Part shown: positions 52,544 to 61,095 of the stretch, in pieces
How positions within the stretch are numbered: position 1 is the stretch's first letter
Layout: each line of letters begins with the position of its first letter
Source: Candidatus Nitrospira neomarina
Lineage (GTDB): Bacteria; Nitrospirota; Nitrospiria; Nitrospirales; UBA8639
NCBI RefSeq assembly: GCF_032051675.1
Contig: NZ_CP116968.1
Coordinates: forward strand, 4,519,001 to 4,583,000
Direction: 5' to 3'
DNA: 64,000 nt
Made by a program: the position numbers and the translations under genes
Notes under the pieces: generated by a model
Database searches by the model: none
What the model was told of the DNA's origin: nothing
Seen by the model: the letters and a program-made list of their open reading frames with translations, nothing else

Positions 52544-54859
52544 TTAGAATATCCCGATGGTCACACCTCCGTAGAAGGAGCGGCCATATCCGGCAAAGAA
52601 CAGTTGTTTGTTGGCATCGGGTGTCGCGTCGGACACGACCTGACCGGACGCTGCGTAGGTCTTGTCCGCAATATTGTTTATTTCGAAAAAGAACTTGGCA
52701 AACCGAAACCAATCATTGTTGAAGGTAAAGGTCTTGTGAAGATTGACGTTGAGAATCCAGTAGGAAGGAATTCCCACGGTATTGCCATTGTTCAGGAAAT
52801 AGCTATTGTAATAATTAGACTCAAGCCAGGCTCCCCAATCATTTTTCGCATCGTCATACATGACCTTCATATTAAGGACATCCGAAGGGACGTTGGGGAC
52901 GTCATTGCCGTCCTGTTTGACTTCGGTGGCCACGCCATTCACCAGATACCGGTCTGTGAAGTTGATGTACTTGGCATCAATGTGGGTGTACGCAGCGTGA
53001 AATTGCCAACCGGGTATCGGTCTCCAATCTGCGGAGACCTCGACACCCCGGTACTCCGAAGAGTCGGCATTGACGGAGGCCGTGTTCGTACCTGAAATGT
53101 TTTGCGAAATAATTTCATCGCGAAAGAAAATCCAGAATCCCACAAGTTGCATATTGAAAGTATTATGAAGCTGGGCTTCGTGACCGAATTCCACGTTCAC
53201 ATTTTTTTGAGGCTTCAAGTCAAAATTGGATCCGGGAAGACCCGTAAGGGGATTGCGGGTCAAATTGCTGAATTGCGGGATGCCATATCCAGTTGACCCC
53301 CTGATCCAATGCCGATAGCCTGCTCTGGGTTCCCACGTCAGGGACATTTCAGGAGCCCAATTGTAGTAGGTCTTGGTAGTGCTGGGCCGGCTGGAGACCA
53401 CCCCATTGGTATAATTAATCGTCTGGATGCTCACGATGGATTGTTCAAAACCGAGACCGGCCGCGACGGTCCAGTTCGGTAAGAATGTCAGCTCTTCTCG
53501 GAATCGTCCCCCGATATTTCGAATGGTTCCCCGGTTGTTCTGGATCAATGTGCCGCGCGTGCCCTGGCCGTCATCCAAATTTTGGAAGGTCTGCCCCTCC
53601 TGTTCCATATTGTTGACGAAGAATCCGAGATAGCTGTTCAGCGGCATGCCTGAGATGTGGCCGGTATGGCGCAAATCGGTATAATGTTTCCAATTGGTAT
53701 TCACATTATCAAAGATTTGATTGAAATACTGGTTAATATCCTTGACGTCATAATCCCCTTCTGTCGTCAAGATGAGGTTTGGTGTCAACTGCCGTTCATA
53801 CATTAATCCGATAATGGTGCGGCGGTCGAGCCGAGATTGATCTCTTGATTTCGTTCCAGTTCCGGCCTGACGATCGTTTGCATTAAATTGGCTCTTGGTA
53901 AGCCGGGTAGGTACCTTTGTATCCAGCCAGTTGGTGATGGCTTTGACGTAGAGGCTCTGTTTTTCGTCAATGGTGAAGCGGAAATTCAAATTCAACGTCT
54001 GGGTGTTATATCCACTGTGATCGATATACCCGTTTTCAGCGGCGTTACTGGCAAATAACGATACATCAAGATTCTTCCAGTGTTGGCCGAACGCGCCCGC
54101 CTGTTTGTTATATCCGTATGATCCACCGGCAAAAAACCCCTCGACTCCATTGATGTCACTGCCCCGTCGGGTTTTAAAATGCACCATTCCGCCTAAGGCA
54201 TAATTGTCATACAGTGAGGAAGCCGCTCCACGGATCACTTCGGTCGATCTCATGAACCACGGGTCCTGGATATCGAGTCGTGACAATCCGTCCGACTGCG
54301 TTTGCTGAAAGCCATCTTCATAGACTTTGATATCCCGGATGGCGAAGGCCGTTTTGATTCCGGATCCTCGAATGGAAATACTGAAGTCCCTGGGTCCATT
54401 AGCCTGGCGCAGTACCACGCCGGGAAGAGATTCCATGGATTCTTTCATCGTTCGGGTGGGTTGAGATTCGGTTTCCGATTGAGGGGTGGAGGATAGTGTC
54501 AGGCCTTCGGGACGTTTTAAAATCCGGGTGCTGACAATACTCATCTCTTCGAGCGTCACCACTTCCTCCTCCTGGAGAGTCGCCTGTGTTTGCCGTTGTT
54601 CATCGGTTTGTTGGGAAGCAGGAATTTGATGGATTTCCCTAAGTTGTTTCCTGATTTCTTCTAGCCTGCTGTTGATGTGATCGAGTTCACCTTCCAACTC
54701 CTGTTGTTGCTGAAGAAGGGATTCTTGGGTCACCGTAGAGGGATTGCTTGATGCAGCAACGGCTGGAGAGAAGGCGCTGGAAATGGTTTGTACGGTGAAG
54801 AGTAGGACGAAGATTGGCCATGACCAATTCCACGAACAGACAGAAAGAAACTGTTTCAC
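52544..54859 (-). CDS. TonB-dependent outer-membrane receptor
   Basis: 771 residues; AAGGAG lies eight bases before the GTG start. A signal peptide (to about 35) is followed by an unusual Gln/Glu-rich coiled coil (about 45-100). A possible TonB box lies at VVTLEEMSIVSTR, then the plug domain (ESMESLPGVVLRQANGPRDF, IRGSGIKTAFAIRDIKVYEDG) and a 22-strand beta barrel (about 240-771) that ends with the aromatic YGGVTIGIF. It imports a ligand too large or rare for porins, using energy from ExbB, ExbD and TonB at 61472-63401. The ligand is unknown; the neighbourhood suggests a metal or metal complex. Confidence 0.93.
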   Translation of the reverse strand: MKQFLSVCSWNWSWPIFVLLFTVQTISSAFSPAVAASSNPSTVTQESLLQQQQELEGELDHINSRLEEIRKQLREIHQIPASQQTDEQRQTQATLQEEEVVTLEEMSIVSTRILKRPEGLTLSSTPQSETESQPTRTMKESMESLPGVVLRQANGPRDFSISIRGSGIKTAFAIRDIKVYEDGFQQTQSDGLSRLDIQDPWFMRSTEVIRGAASSLYDNYALGGMVHFKTRRGSDINGVEGFFAGGSYGYNKQAGAFGQHWKNLDVSLFASNAAENGYIDHSGYNTQTLNLNFRFTIDEKQSLYVKAITNWLDTKVPTRLTKSQFNANDRQAGTGTKSRDQSRLDRRTIIGLMYERQLTPNLILTTEGDYDVKDINQYFNQIFDNVNTNWKHYTDLRHTGHISGMPLNSYLGFFVNNMEQEGQTFQNLDDGQGTRGTLIQNNRGTIRNIGGRFREELTFLPNWTVAAGLGFEQSIVSIQTINYTNGVVSSRPSTTKTYYNWAPEMSLTWEPRAGYRHWIRGSTGYGIPQFSNLTRNPLTGLPGSNFDLKPQKNVNVEFGHEAQLHNTFNMQLVGFWIFFRDEIISQNISGTNTASVNADSSEYRGVEVSADWRPIPGWQFHAAYTHIDAKYINFTDRYLVNGVATEVKQDGNDVPNVPSDVLNMKVMYDDAKNDWGAWLESNYYNSYFLNNGNTVGIPSYWILNVNLHKTFTFNNDWFRFAKFFFEINNIADKTYAASGQVVSDATPDANKQLFFAGYGRSFYGGVTIGIF

Positions 54860-55041
54860 GAGGTAATCTCCTTACAAAAAAGATAAATTGAACATGCATG
54901 AGTCAACCGGCTATGCATGTGGCCAGCAACTAAGAATCAGGCTCACTGAAGGAATTTTCGGGTGAGACCCAGGTTAGGATTCATGAGTATGGGGAAGGAG
55001 GCGTGAATCTCCCGCAACCCACAGCCGAGCCTTAAGAATCT

Positions 55042-55380
55042 TTAGGAGAAAAAGGACAAGAGAACGTGTGGAGGAGCTCTGGCAGATTTGTTCGAAAGAG
55101 AAGGGAGTAAGCCAGGCTGGGCATAGAAAGAAAGGACGGCGCCAAATTCCTGGGATGGGGAATGCCACGATGGAGAGGTGATGAGAGACGTTGACGAAAG
55201 TTTTCCGATGTGACAGGCCCAGTTGCAAAGAACCCCATGAAGAGGTTTCGTATGGCTGTGATGGGATTCCGGAGAATCCAGAGAGAGGTCTTGCACGGTC
55301 ACGCACGCCGTGGATGCCAGGAGCATGGCGAGAAACAGGCTTGATGTCAGGAGGGAGATTGGTCGAAGCCGCTGGTGCAT
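55042..55380 (-). CDS. Short His/Cys membrane protein 1 (DUF2946-like layout)
   Basis: 112 residues. The N-terminal hydrophobic segment ends LLASTAC and could be a lipoprotein signal. A His stretch (ESHHSHTKPLHG) and VLCNWACHIGK follow, then a second weakly hydrophobic part, and the tail SARAPPHVLLSF. The same order (His cluster, C-x-W-x-C, final RAPP/RGPP) recurs in the proteins at 60225 and 61096. DUF2946 proteins in TonB-linked copper or metal regions have a comparable layout, but I cannot confirm membership. The start abuts the TlpA stop, so they are one operon. Confidence 0.68.
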   Translation of the reverse strand: MHQRLRPISLLTSSLFLAMLLASTACVTVQDLSLDSPESHHSHTKPLHGVLCNWACHIGKLSSTSLITSPSWHSPSQEFGAVLSFYAQPGLLPSLSNKSARAPPHVLLSFFS

Positions 55381-55902
55381 TTACTTCGGGTTGAGGAGGT
55401 TGTGGATGTACGCGACGGATTCAGGGCTATCCCATTCTCTGGGCCCCATGATCCGTTGGCTCAGATGTCCGTGAGCATCCACAATCACTGTTGTGGGAAG
55501 ATTTCTGACCATGAGGGCTTGAGAGAGTTCTTCCTGTTCATCCAGGAGGGCATCAAAATGCAACTGGAGTTGCTGCCAAAATACTTTGATTTCTCGCGGA
55601 CGAATATCGGTAGTAACCGCCAGTATGGCCAATTGGTCTGCAGGGAACTTTTGACGAAGACGTTCTAACGAGGGCATTTCTTCCTTACAAGGGCCACACC
55701 AGGTGGCCAAAAAATTCAAGTTGAGGACTCGTCCTTCCAATTCATCCGAATGAATAGATGTGCCCTGCAGGGTGCGGAGCTGGAATGGAGGAAGGGTTTG
55801 GGGGATATCGAATCGGCTAAGAATGAACGGGGTAGAAGAGGGATTTCCCAAAGCCAGGGCCATTCCCAGGACTCCTGAAGCCAGCAGAGAAAGCGGTGTC
55901 AT
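55381..55902 (-). CDS. TlpA-like thiol-disulfide oxidoreductase
   Basis: 173 residues from the ATG at 55902, which overlaps the stop of the upstream propeller gene by four bases (ATGA). A signal or anchor helix (about 4-20) is followed by a thioredoxin fold: LNFLATWCGPCKEEMPSL with Cys69 and Cys72, VTTDIRPREIK and the cis-Pro strand NLPTTVIVDAHG. TlpA-type proteins keep periplasmic Cys reduced, often for metal insertion into haem or copper proteins. The neighbours with CxCC and CxWxC motifs are likely clients; this is inference. Confidence 0.88.
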   Translation of the reverse strand: MTPLSLLASGVLGMALALGNPSSTPFILSRFDIPQTLPPFQLRTLQGTSIHSDELEGRVLNLNFLATWCGPCKEEMPSLERLRQKFPADQLAILAVTTDIRPREIKVFWQQLQLHFDALLDEQEELSQALMVRNLPTTVIVDAHGHLSQRIMGPREWDSPESVAYIHNLLNPK

Positions 55903-57188
55903 GGTTTTGGGTGTAATTGCGCCGTCCGCGAGGTGGGAAAAGAGAGACGATGAACTACCGTACTCCATCCCGGGAAAGCCACTTGCTCGGACCAGGCAAT
56001 GACGGCTTGTCCCAGGTCATTTAATGCCACGGCCGGACTCTTGGCCTTTTTCTCATTCAACTTTTTCGGGGGACTGAATGTCTGTCCCCGATCAAGGGAA
56101 TAGGTGAACACGATTTCCCGCCGCACCGGAGATTGCTCTTCCCAGGATACGAGTAGATGGCCTTCTTGATTCACCGCCAGTTGAGGATGGTCGGGAAACG
56201 TCCCTTTGGACGTGTTCAACGCACGTCGAGGTGTGAAGGTTTTTCCCTGATCATCGGAATAAGCCAGATACACACCCGGCGTATCATCAGGTCCTTCCGT
56301 ATACCAAGTGACATAGAGGCGCCCTTGCTGGTCGACCCCCATGGTCGCGGGACGATGGGGACAGCCCTCGTAGACCCATTGATCATTGCCCACGATAACC
56401 GGGGGAGAAAACGATTTCCCGTTATCGGTGGAACGAGACACGACCGTTTCCCGGACTGCCCCGGACAAGACCTTGCGCCATGCCAGATAGACGGTGCCAT
56501 CAGAGGCTGTGGTCATATGGGTCCGGCAGCAGACACAACTGGATTCGTCAATTTTCAGGTTTGGTGAAAGGGTGCTGCCCTGGTCTTGGGAAAAGACCGT
56601 ATAGGTGGCCGGATCTTTTTTCCCTTCCCGGGCATCAAGCCAGGCGATATGGACGGAACCATTCGGACTGACGGTCAAATGGTCAAAGGAATGGCCGGTG
56701 ACGGCGTCGTCGTCGTTGACTCGAACAGGAGGAAGAAAGGTTTTCCCCCCATCAAGTGACCGGCTCAGGAGAAGAAGATTGGTAAATAATTTACCGCCGG
56801 CTTCGGGATGAGGTGTTGTCCAGGTGATGTACACATCGTTTTTGACGCCTAACGCCAAGGCCGGTGGTTCGTGGAGGGAAGTGGCGGGTGGACTGGAAAG
56901 ATTGACTTTGATGGGTTCTGGGTAATGTTCCTGTTGAGGTGGGATCTTGAGATAATAGACTCCTCGATCTTCCTGCTTTTCTCCGCCCCAGGCGAGGTGA
57001 AGAGTCCCGTCTTTATCCAGTTGAGCAGCTGGGCCGGTGGTTTGCATGCCTTGATGGTCGATGATGTGTTTAGCCCCGGCTTGAACCAACGAAGCAGAGG
57101 GTTCCGCCCCGAGGACTTCGGATATTTCACCTCCCAGGCCCATCGAGAGAGCTAGAGAAATGGTGCCAAAAAGTACAGGTCTTATCAT
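55899..57188 (-). CDS. Exported Asp-box beta-propeller (sialidase-like) with CxCC
   Basis: 429 residues; GGAGG lies five bases before the ATG at 57188. A signal peptide (to about 28) is followed by a sialidase-type propeller with Asp boxes SLDGGKTF (about 144-151), STDNGKSF, SDDQGKTF and SLDRGQTF. I do not see the full Arg triad of true sialidases, so glycosidase activity is doubtful. The stretch ESSCVCCRTHM (Cys about 218, 220, 221) could bind metal or haem, or form disulfides. It leads an operon with TlpA and His/Cys protein 1 by overlap or abutment. It is a likely periplasmic or surface partner of the TonB receptor region. Confidence 0.83.
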   Translation of the reverse strand: MIRPVLFGTISLALSMGLGGEISEVLGAEPSASLVQAGAKHIIDHQGMQTTGPAAQLDKDGTLHLAWGGEKQEDRGVYYLKIPPQQEHYPEPIKVNLSSPPATSLHEPPALALGVKNDVYITWTTPHPEAGGKLFTNLLLLSRSLDGGKTFLPPVRVNDDDAVTGHSFDHLTVSPNGSVHIAWLDAREGKKDPATYTVFSQDQGSTLSPNLKIDESSCVCCRTHMTTASDGTVYLAWRKVLSGAVRETVVSRSTDNGKSFSPPVIVGNDQWVYEGCPHRPATMGVDQQGRLYVTWYTEGPDDTPGVYLAYSDDQGKTFTPRRALNTSKGTFPDHPQLAVNQEGHLLVSWEEQSPVRREIVFTYSLDRGQTFSPPKKLNEKKAKSPAVALNDLGQAVIAWSEQVAFPGWSTVVHRLSFPTSRTAQLHPKP

Positions 57189-57200
57189 GGGTGCCTCCAC

Positions 57201-57928
57201 GGATATTCGAATGTAGGAAGAAGAATTACGTTCATCATTCCTAAATGTGAGAGTGTGTATTTTTACCAGAAGGGTGAAAGCCTACGCTACCTTCAGGATG
57301 TGGAGTGTATGTCAGCGCCGCACCGGATACATATCGATACTACAGTTTTTTTGGTAAATGAAATAATTCAACCAATTCAACCAACCTTTTTGGAGAAATC
57401 ACTGAGTAATAAACTTCAACCTTATTTATCAAGTTCCAGCAGATGGGGAAGTAGAGGAAATCGAATGACCAGTTTTTCAATAGGCAGTATGGATGCCAGG
57501 AAAAATGAATATTCAAGAGGTCGAGCAACATGGAGAGAAAATAGAATATCCATTTATGAATTTTGGAATAAAAAGTCAGGGTGAAAGACAAGGAGGTTGC
57601 AAGTCCAAATGCCTTCACCCTGAAGTGGAGCGGGCTCGGTCAGGGAGAAGTCACGCCGCTCCGAGTTCCGCTGGAAGAGTGCAATGAATTTTTAGCAATA
57701 AAAACTGATATACCCGACTTGCGACTTTTGTTCTACGGGCGTGTGCCGATGCTTGCTACATTGAGGTAGTTCAATGGCCGTATCCTTGGAGTTCACGATT
57801 GGATGACTTCCCTGCGTGGTGCAGTTTTTTAACCCTCTACCAAAGTTCTGGAATGAGTGGAAGCAGGAAGGGAACGAATAAGAGAAACCAAGAGGTTTGT
57901 GAGTTTCTGAGAGGCGCGGCTGGACCTT
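57201..57928. other. Intergenic region, about 730 bases, with repeat hairpins
   Basis: No supported gene. It contains one good and one degenerate copy of a hairpin repeat that recurs at 59119. Confidence 0.4.
57576..57623. repeat. Hairpin repeat, copy A
   Basis: Stem TCAGGGTGAA (57576-57585) pairs with TTCACCCTGA (57614-57623). The interior AGGAGGTTGCA resembles copy B. A degenerate partial copy starts at 57271. Confidence 0.6.
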
Positions 57929-58816
57929 CTATTCCTGCCAATCGAATCCGGAGGCCCGTGCCAATTCTTGCGGGGTCTTGAGGCCGGTTAACCGGCGTTC
58001 CCCGATAATCCACGTGGGGTAGCTTTTAATGTCAGCCTTAGCGCAGGGAGCGGTGAGAGCGCTACCTCGTCCTCCAGAACTACATTCCACGTAAGGAAGC
58101 CGTTTGGCGGACGAAAGAAATTCGGCTTTTTGTTCCTGGCAGCGTGGGCACCAATAGGCACCGTAAAACTTGGCACCGGTTTCATTGAGGTGAATGGCTA
58201 GGGCTTGCATTTGGGGATCTTCCGGGCCGGCGGCTGCGTCGAACACTCCACTATAATGCAAATGCAGTCCGCCGACGATGACAAGGCCGATCACGGCTGC
58301 CTCTTTCAGTGATTTCGTCCAATCGGGAGGCCGTCGAGCGAGGGCCAGACCAAGGGTTGTCGTGATGATGGCAAATGAAGTCAGGCAATATGGACAGGTG
58401 GCTTCGATCTCCAGGACTGAGACGATGGTCAAGTAGGCGCTGACCGCGAATCCGGTCATAGCCACGTAAATCAATGCCGATCCGCTACCGGATTTGCCAC
58501 GGCCGGACCAGGCGAGCCCCGCAATTACCACATAGGTCACGAAGCCCCACAAGGCCATGGGGATTCCCAGAAAGGTTGCCCATCGGCTGCTCTGCACAAT
58601 GTCGCAGCCCGAGCCCTCGCTGCAAAATGCCGGGTGAACCTCGAACGAGGCGGTATAGGTCAGGTAAGCGGTTAATAATAGTCCGGCACCGGCCAGAATA
58701 ATGATGAGAAAGTCCAGTAGGGCTTTCGAACCTGAGGCCATGGAAGACGGAGCGTTCGATGGCTTTCTTGCTGTTTCAGAGCCGATTGATTGTGTCTGTC
58801 GTCTGGATTTTGCCAT
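57929..58816 (-). CDS. VKOR-thioredoxin fusion protein
   Basis: 295 residues from the ATG at 58816 (GAGG six bases before). Four to five membrane helices (about 33-185) form a vitamin-K-epoxide-reductase domain with loop Cys65/Cys71 in FCSEGSGCDIV and the active CPYC at 141-144. A thioredoxin-like domain follows with FYGAYWCPRCQEQ (Cys223, Cys226). Bacterial VKOR fusions reoxidise periplasmic thiols using quinone, replacing DsbB, and the fused domain acts as DsbA. The gene stands alone, but its chemistry complements TlpA upstream and would serve the Cys-rich exported proteins of the region. Confidence 0.92.
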   Translation of the reverse strand: MAKSRRQTQSIGSETARKPSNAPSSMASGSKALLDFLIIILAGAGLLLTAYLTYTASFEVHPAFCSEGSGCDIVQSSRWATFLGIPMALWGFVTYVVIAGLAWSGRGKSGSGSALIYVAMTGFAVSAYLTIVSVLEIEATCPYCLTSFAIITTTLGLALARRPPDWTKSLKEAAVIGLVIVGGLHLHYSGVFDAAAGPEDPQMQALAIHLNETGAKFYGAYWCPRCQEQKAEFLSSAKRLPYVECSSGGRGSALTAPCAKADIKSYPTWIIGERRLTGLKTPQELARASGFDWQE

Positions 58817-58879
58817 TGTATGCCTCGTGAACGAGTGTATCATGGGCTTCTTGCCATTGAAATCCCGACAATGTATCAA

Positions 58880-59255
58880 ATACTCCCGACCGTAGCGGAG
58901 ACTTTTGCCAAGGTAATGTCAGGCCGGTATTCCTCACGATAGATTGCTGATCACAGAATCAAAACTCCAAACGGCTTGTTGCTTTAGGTCCGACGTAAGA
59001 GAGGGATTTTGAGGTCTTTTAGGAATCTTGAGGCTCTACGCCGAAATTATGTACCGCGAAAATTTTTCTGGCGCTGCTGCACTGTGTTGAGGAAAGAAGA
59101 GGTGGGGTGCGCATAGAAGTAGGGTGAAGGCCTAGGAGGCTGCAGATTCGCAAACCACCTTCACCCTACTCGTCCAAGGTTGGAGGCCGGTCCGTCCCTG
59201 GATGTTCTACGCCGATTCGTTTTGCCCGTAACTAGGAAACGATAAACATACTTGG
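58880..59255. other. Intergenic region with repeat hairpin copy B
   Basis: No gene apart from the repeat. Confidence 0.4.
59119..59171. repeat. Hairpin repeat, copy B
   Basis: A perfect 13-base stem, AGTAGGGTGAAGG (59119-59131) against 59159-59171, with AGGAGGCTGCAG inside the loop as in copy A. Confidence 0.65.
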
Positions 59256-59806
59256 TTACTGAGCCGCCTGTATTCGTTTGTCAAAATCTTCATCATACCG
59301 GTGCACAAAGTCTTTGGATGCTCCCAGGGGTAAACGACACCCCCGGCAGGTCCTATAATCGACATCCAATCGTTCCCCATTCGCCTTAAACGCTGCGTAA
59401 ATCCAGTCGCCGTTTTTTACATTCTCCGGGGAGCCTTTTCCCCATCCCGCATCTTTTTGCATGACAAAGACCTTGGCTCAATCCGCCTTTACCAGATTTC
59501 CCTCCGCTCCCTTTTCGAGTGTCCCTTCGGCCTTTTTCTTGGCGTTGTAGATTTCCATCACGAGAATGCTGCCATTGGCAAACGGTTGGCCCGCTTCTGC
59601 GCTTTCCCCGGTGGGTTGATATAGAGGTCGCGGACGGCGTTCGGTTTTTGAACCCCGTGGAGAAATACCGGATAGGATTTGTCATCGACCGGAAAGACCA
59701 ATTCGCCGTCTTTCGGTGTGGAACCGGATTGGGCCGCAATCGGCATGGTGGTGGATGCACACGCTAGAACCACCAAAGCCAGAAATGTGATACTCATTCT
59801 CTCCAT
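59256..59806 (-). pseudogene. Broken cytochrome P460
   Basis: The start at 59806 opens a signal peptide (MERMSITFLALVVLACA) and mature LVFPVDDKSYPVFLHGVQKP. The frame then breaks near 59613, where one base appears lost. In the next frame AGQPFANGSILVMEIYNAKK continues to an in-frame TGA at 59478-59480, followed by VFVMQKDAGWGKGSPENVKN and LDVDYRTCRGCRLPLGASKD. This is the cytochrome P460 family, mono-haem proteins that oxidise hydroxylamine or handle NO in nitrifiers and methanotrophs. The haem motif reads CRGCR: the His codon is CGT (59334-59336), one base from CAT. Three independent lesions argue for a dead gene, but sequence errors cannot be excluded for the indel. Confidence 0.8.
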
Positions 59807-60000
59807 ATTGCTTCGCTTCCTTCGTTGATATCTCGTTCGGTTGATGGAACCGACACATTGTGACAAGGCATATTCAGATCGTTGACGCGGTGGCTCCAGC
59901 ATACGATGGACCATATAGTCCGTCTATAGACGGGTACTAGCTGTTACTACAGTGAGATGGTCGGTGGGGTATAGTCCTCTCATTTCCAGAATTTTTTGGG

Positions 60001-60222
60001 TTAGTGATATTTCGAAGGTACATAAAAGCTAAGTGGATTCATCGCCTGATAGCTGACGTTTGTGCCCATTCCCGCATCGGGATCGACAAAACCATCGGCC
60101 ATCCCGGTTTCGTGCCAGATGAATGCAGACGATGCGGTGGGACCACGATTGAATTGATGGACCCGTTGGGCGAATGTCCGCCTGGCAGCTTCAATCCGGT
60201 CAATCTCCTCGTCCGACGACAA
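60001..60222 (-). CDS. Possible small protein coupled to His/Cys protein 2
   Basis: A 73-residue frame with a TTG start two bases after the stop of the gene at 60225. Protein-like composition (EIDRIEAARRTFAQRVHQF, then FIWHETGMADGFVDPDAGMG). No signal peptide or family. It could be a translationally coupled cytosolic protein or the end of a decayed gene. Confidence 0.35.
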   Translation of the reverse strand: MSSDEEIDRIEAARRTFAQRVHQFNRGPTASSAFIWHETGMADGFVDPDAGMGTNVSYQAMNPLSFYVPSKYH

Positions 60223-60224
60223 AT

Positions 60225-60539
60225 CTAGGCGGAGAAAAAACGGGGAGGAGCACGAGAAGGTTTATGGTGATGACGGAAGAGATCCGGTGCGGTTGGTTTA
60301 AAGAGCGGAAGAACGCCCAACAGCGAAAACGTGCGGAGAATGTCAGTTGACAGTGTCTGAAGGCCTTGCCCGGCTTGACACGTCCAGCTACACCAATTAT
60401 TCCCATGAGTCTCCTGATCATGATGACCGTGGTGTATGTGGAGCGGAGTCGTATAGGCAAGGCCTCCGGTTACGAGCAGGAAGCACATGCTGAGCATGAA
60501 TGCGGCAAGCGACTGTGTGGGAGTGGTCTTCCTCATCAT
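60225..60539 (-). CDS. Short His/Cys membrane protein 2 (DUF2946-like layout)
   Basis: 104 residues. A hydrophobic N-terminal helix (about 11-30) is followed by HIHHGHHDQETHG, then WCSWTCQAGQGLQTLS, a second hydrophobic part (SLLGVLPLFKP), a C-terminal HHH and the tail SRAPPRFFS. It shares the arrangement of the proteins at 55042 and 61096, and has the densest His cluster of the three. It probably faces the periplasm and binds a soft or borderline metal such as copper, zinc or nickel; this is inferred from composition only. Confidence 0.68.
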   Translation of the reverse strand: MMRKTTPTQSLAAFMLSMCFLLVTGGLAYTTPLHIHHGHHDQETHGNNWCSWTCQAGQGLQTLSTDILRTFSLLGVLPLFKPTAPDLFRHHHKPSRAPPRFFSA

Positions 60540-60647
60540 GGTCTATGGCTTTAGCATCAATGTCGATGACCTCTCCCGTCAGGCTAGCGGTTCCTTTGCA
60601 AGGTGTCTACGGACGAGTACTCATCGATGCAACATTTCACTTCATGC

Positions 60648-60854
60648 TCATTGACATTCTGTGATAGCGAACTCCCAATGGTCTTTTCGATTTTGTTGAA
60701 TCAACGCATCAATGGAATCCCGAAATATGCGTAAGCTACCTTTTCCAATTTTTGTCGCCTTCAGGCGATCCTCTTCAACCCATCGGTAAATAGTCCATCG
60801 GCTGACATTTAAGGTTTGAGCGGCTTCACCAACACGCAAGAGTTTTTTGTCCAT
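60648..60854 (-). CDS. Small excisionase/MerR-type HTH DNA-binding protein
   Basis: 68 residues from the ATG at 60854, with AAGGAG five bases upstream. The whole protein is one HTH_17-type domain: LLRVGEAAQTLNVSRWTIYRW, then VEEDRLKATKIGKGSLRI and a C-terminal helix. Such proteins are excisionases of phages and integrative elements or small regulators. No integrase is nearby, so a regulator is more likely. A perfect palindrome lies directly upstream of its ribosome site, suggesting self-control. Confidence 0.82.
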   Translation of the reverse strand: MDKKLLRVGEAAQTLNVSRWTIYRWVEEDRLKATKIGKGSLRIFRDSIDALIQQNRKDHWEFAITECQ

Positions 60855-60866
60855 GGGTTCTCCTTC

Positions 60867-60884
60867 CACAGCAAATATGCTGTG
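60867..60884 (-). promoter_or_regulatory. Perfect palindrome, likely HTH operator
   Basis: CACAGCA-AATA-TGCTGTG, 7+4+7 bases, located 13-30 bases upstream of the HTH gene start and just before its ribosome site. Position and symmetry fit an autoregulatory operator. Confidence 0.55.
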
Positions 60885-61095
60885 TCATAGGATTAACGTT
60901 ATGTGATCGTGTCCGGTTGTTGACCGAGGAGGCCGGCACGAAATGTTTTCAATCGGGTTGAGCGTGGTTTCTTCCGGAGCGCCAGACAGTGAATCAATGG
61001 GGAATGGAGATCATGCAATTATCAACCATTCTGCTCACGGCGAAACGCTGCTCTTGAGGTATGTGTTCAAGGATGGACTGGGTAAGAGTCCCGAT
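60885..61095. other. Intergenic region
   Basis: No gene. It separates the HTH gene from the end of the tonB-exb operon. Plus-strand frames here are shadows of the gene at 61096. Confidence 0.35.

Noticed and set aside
52433-53095. Plus-strand frame of 220 codons
   Set aside because: An antisense shadow of the TonB receptor barrel; the receptor frame has a clear family match.
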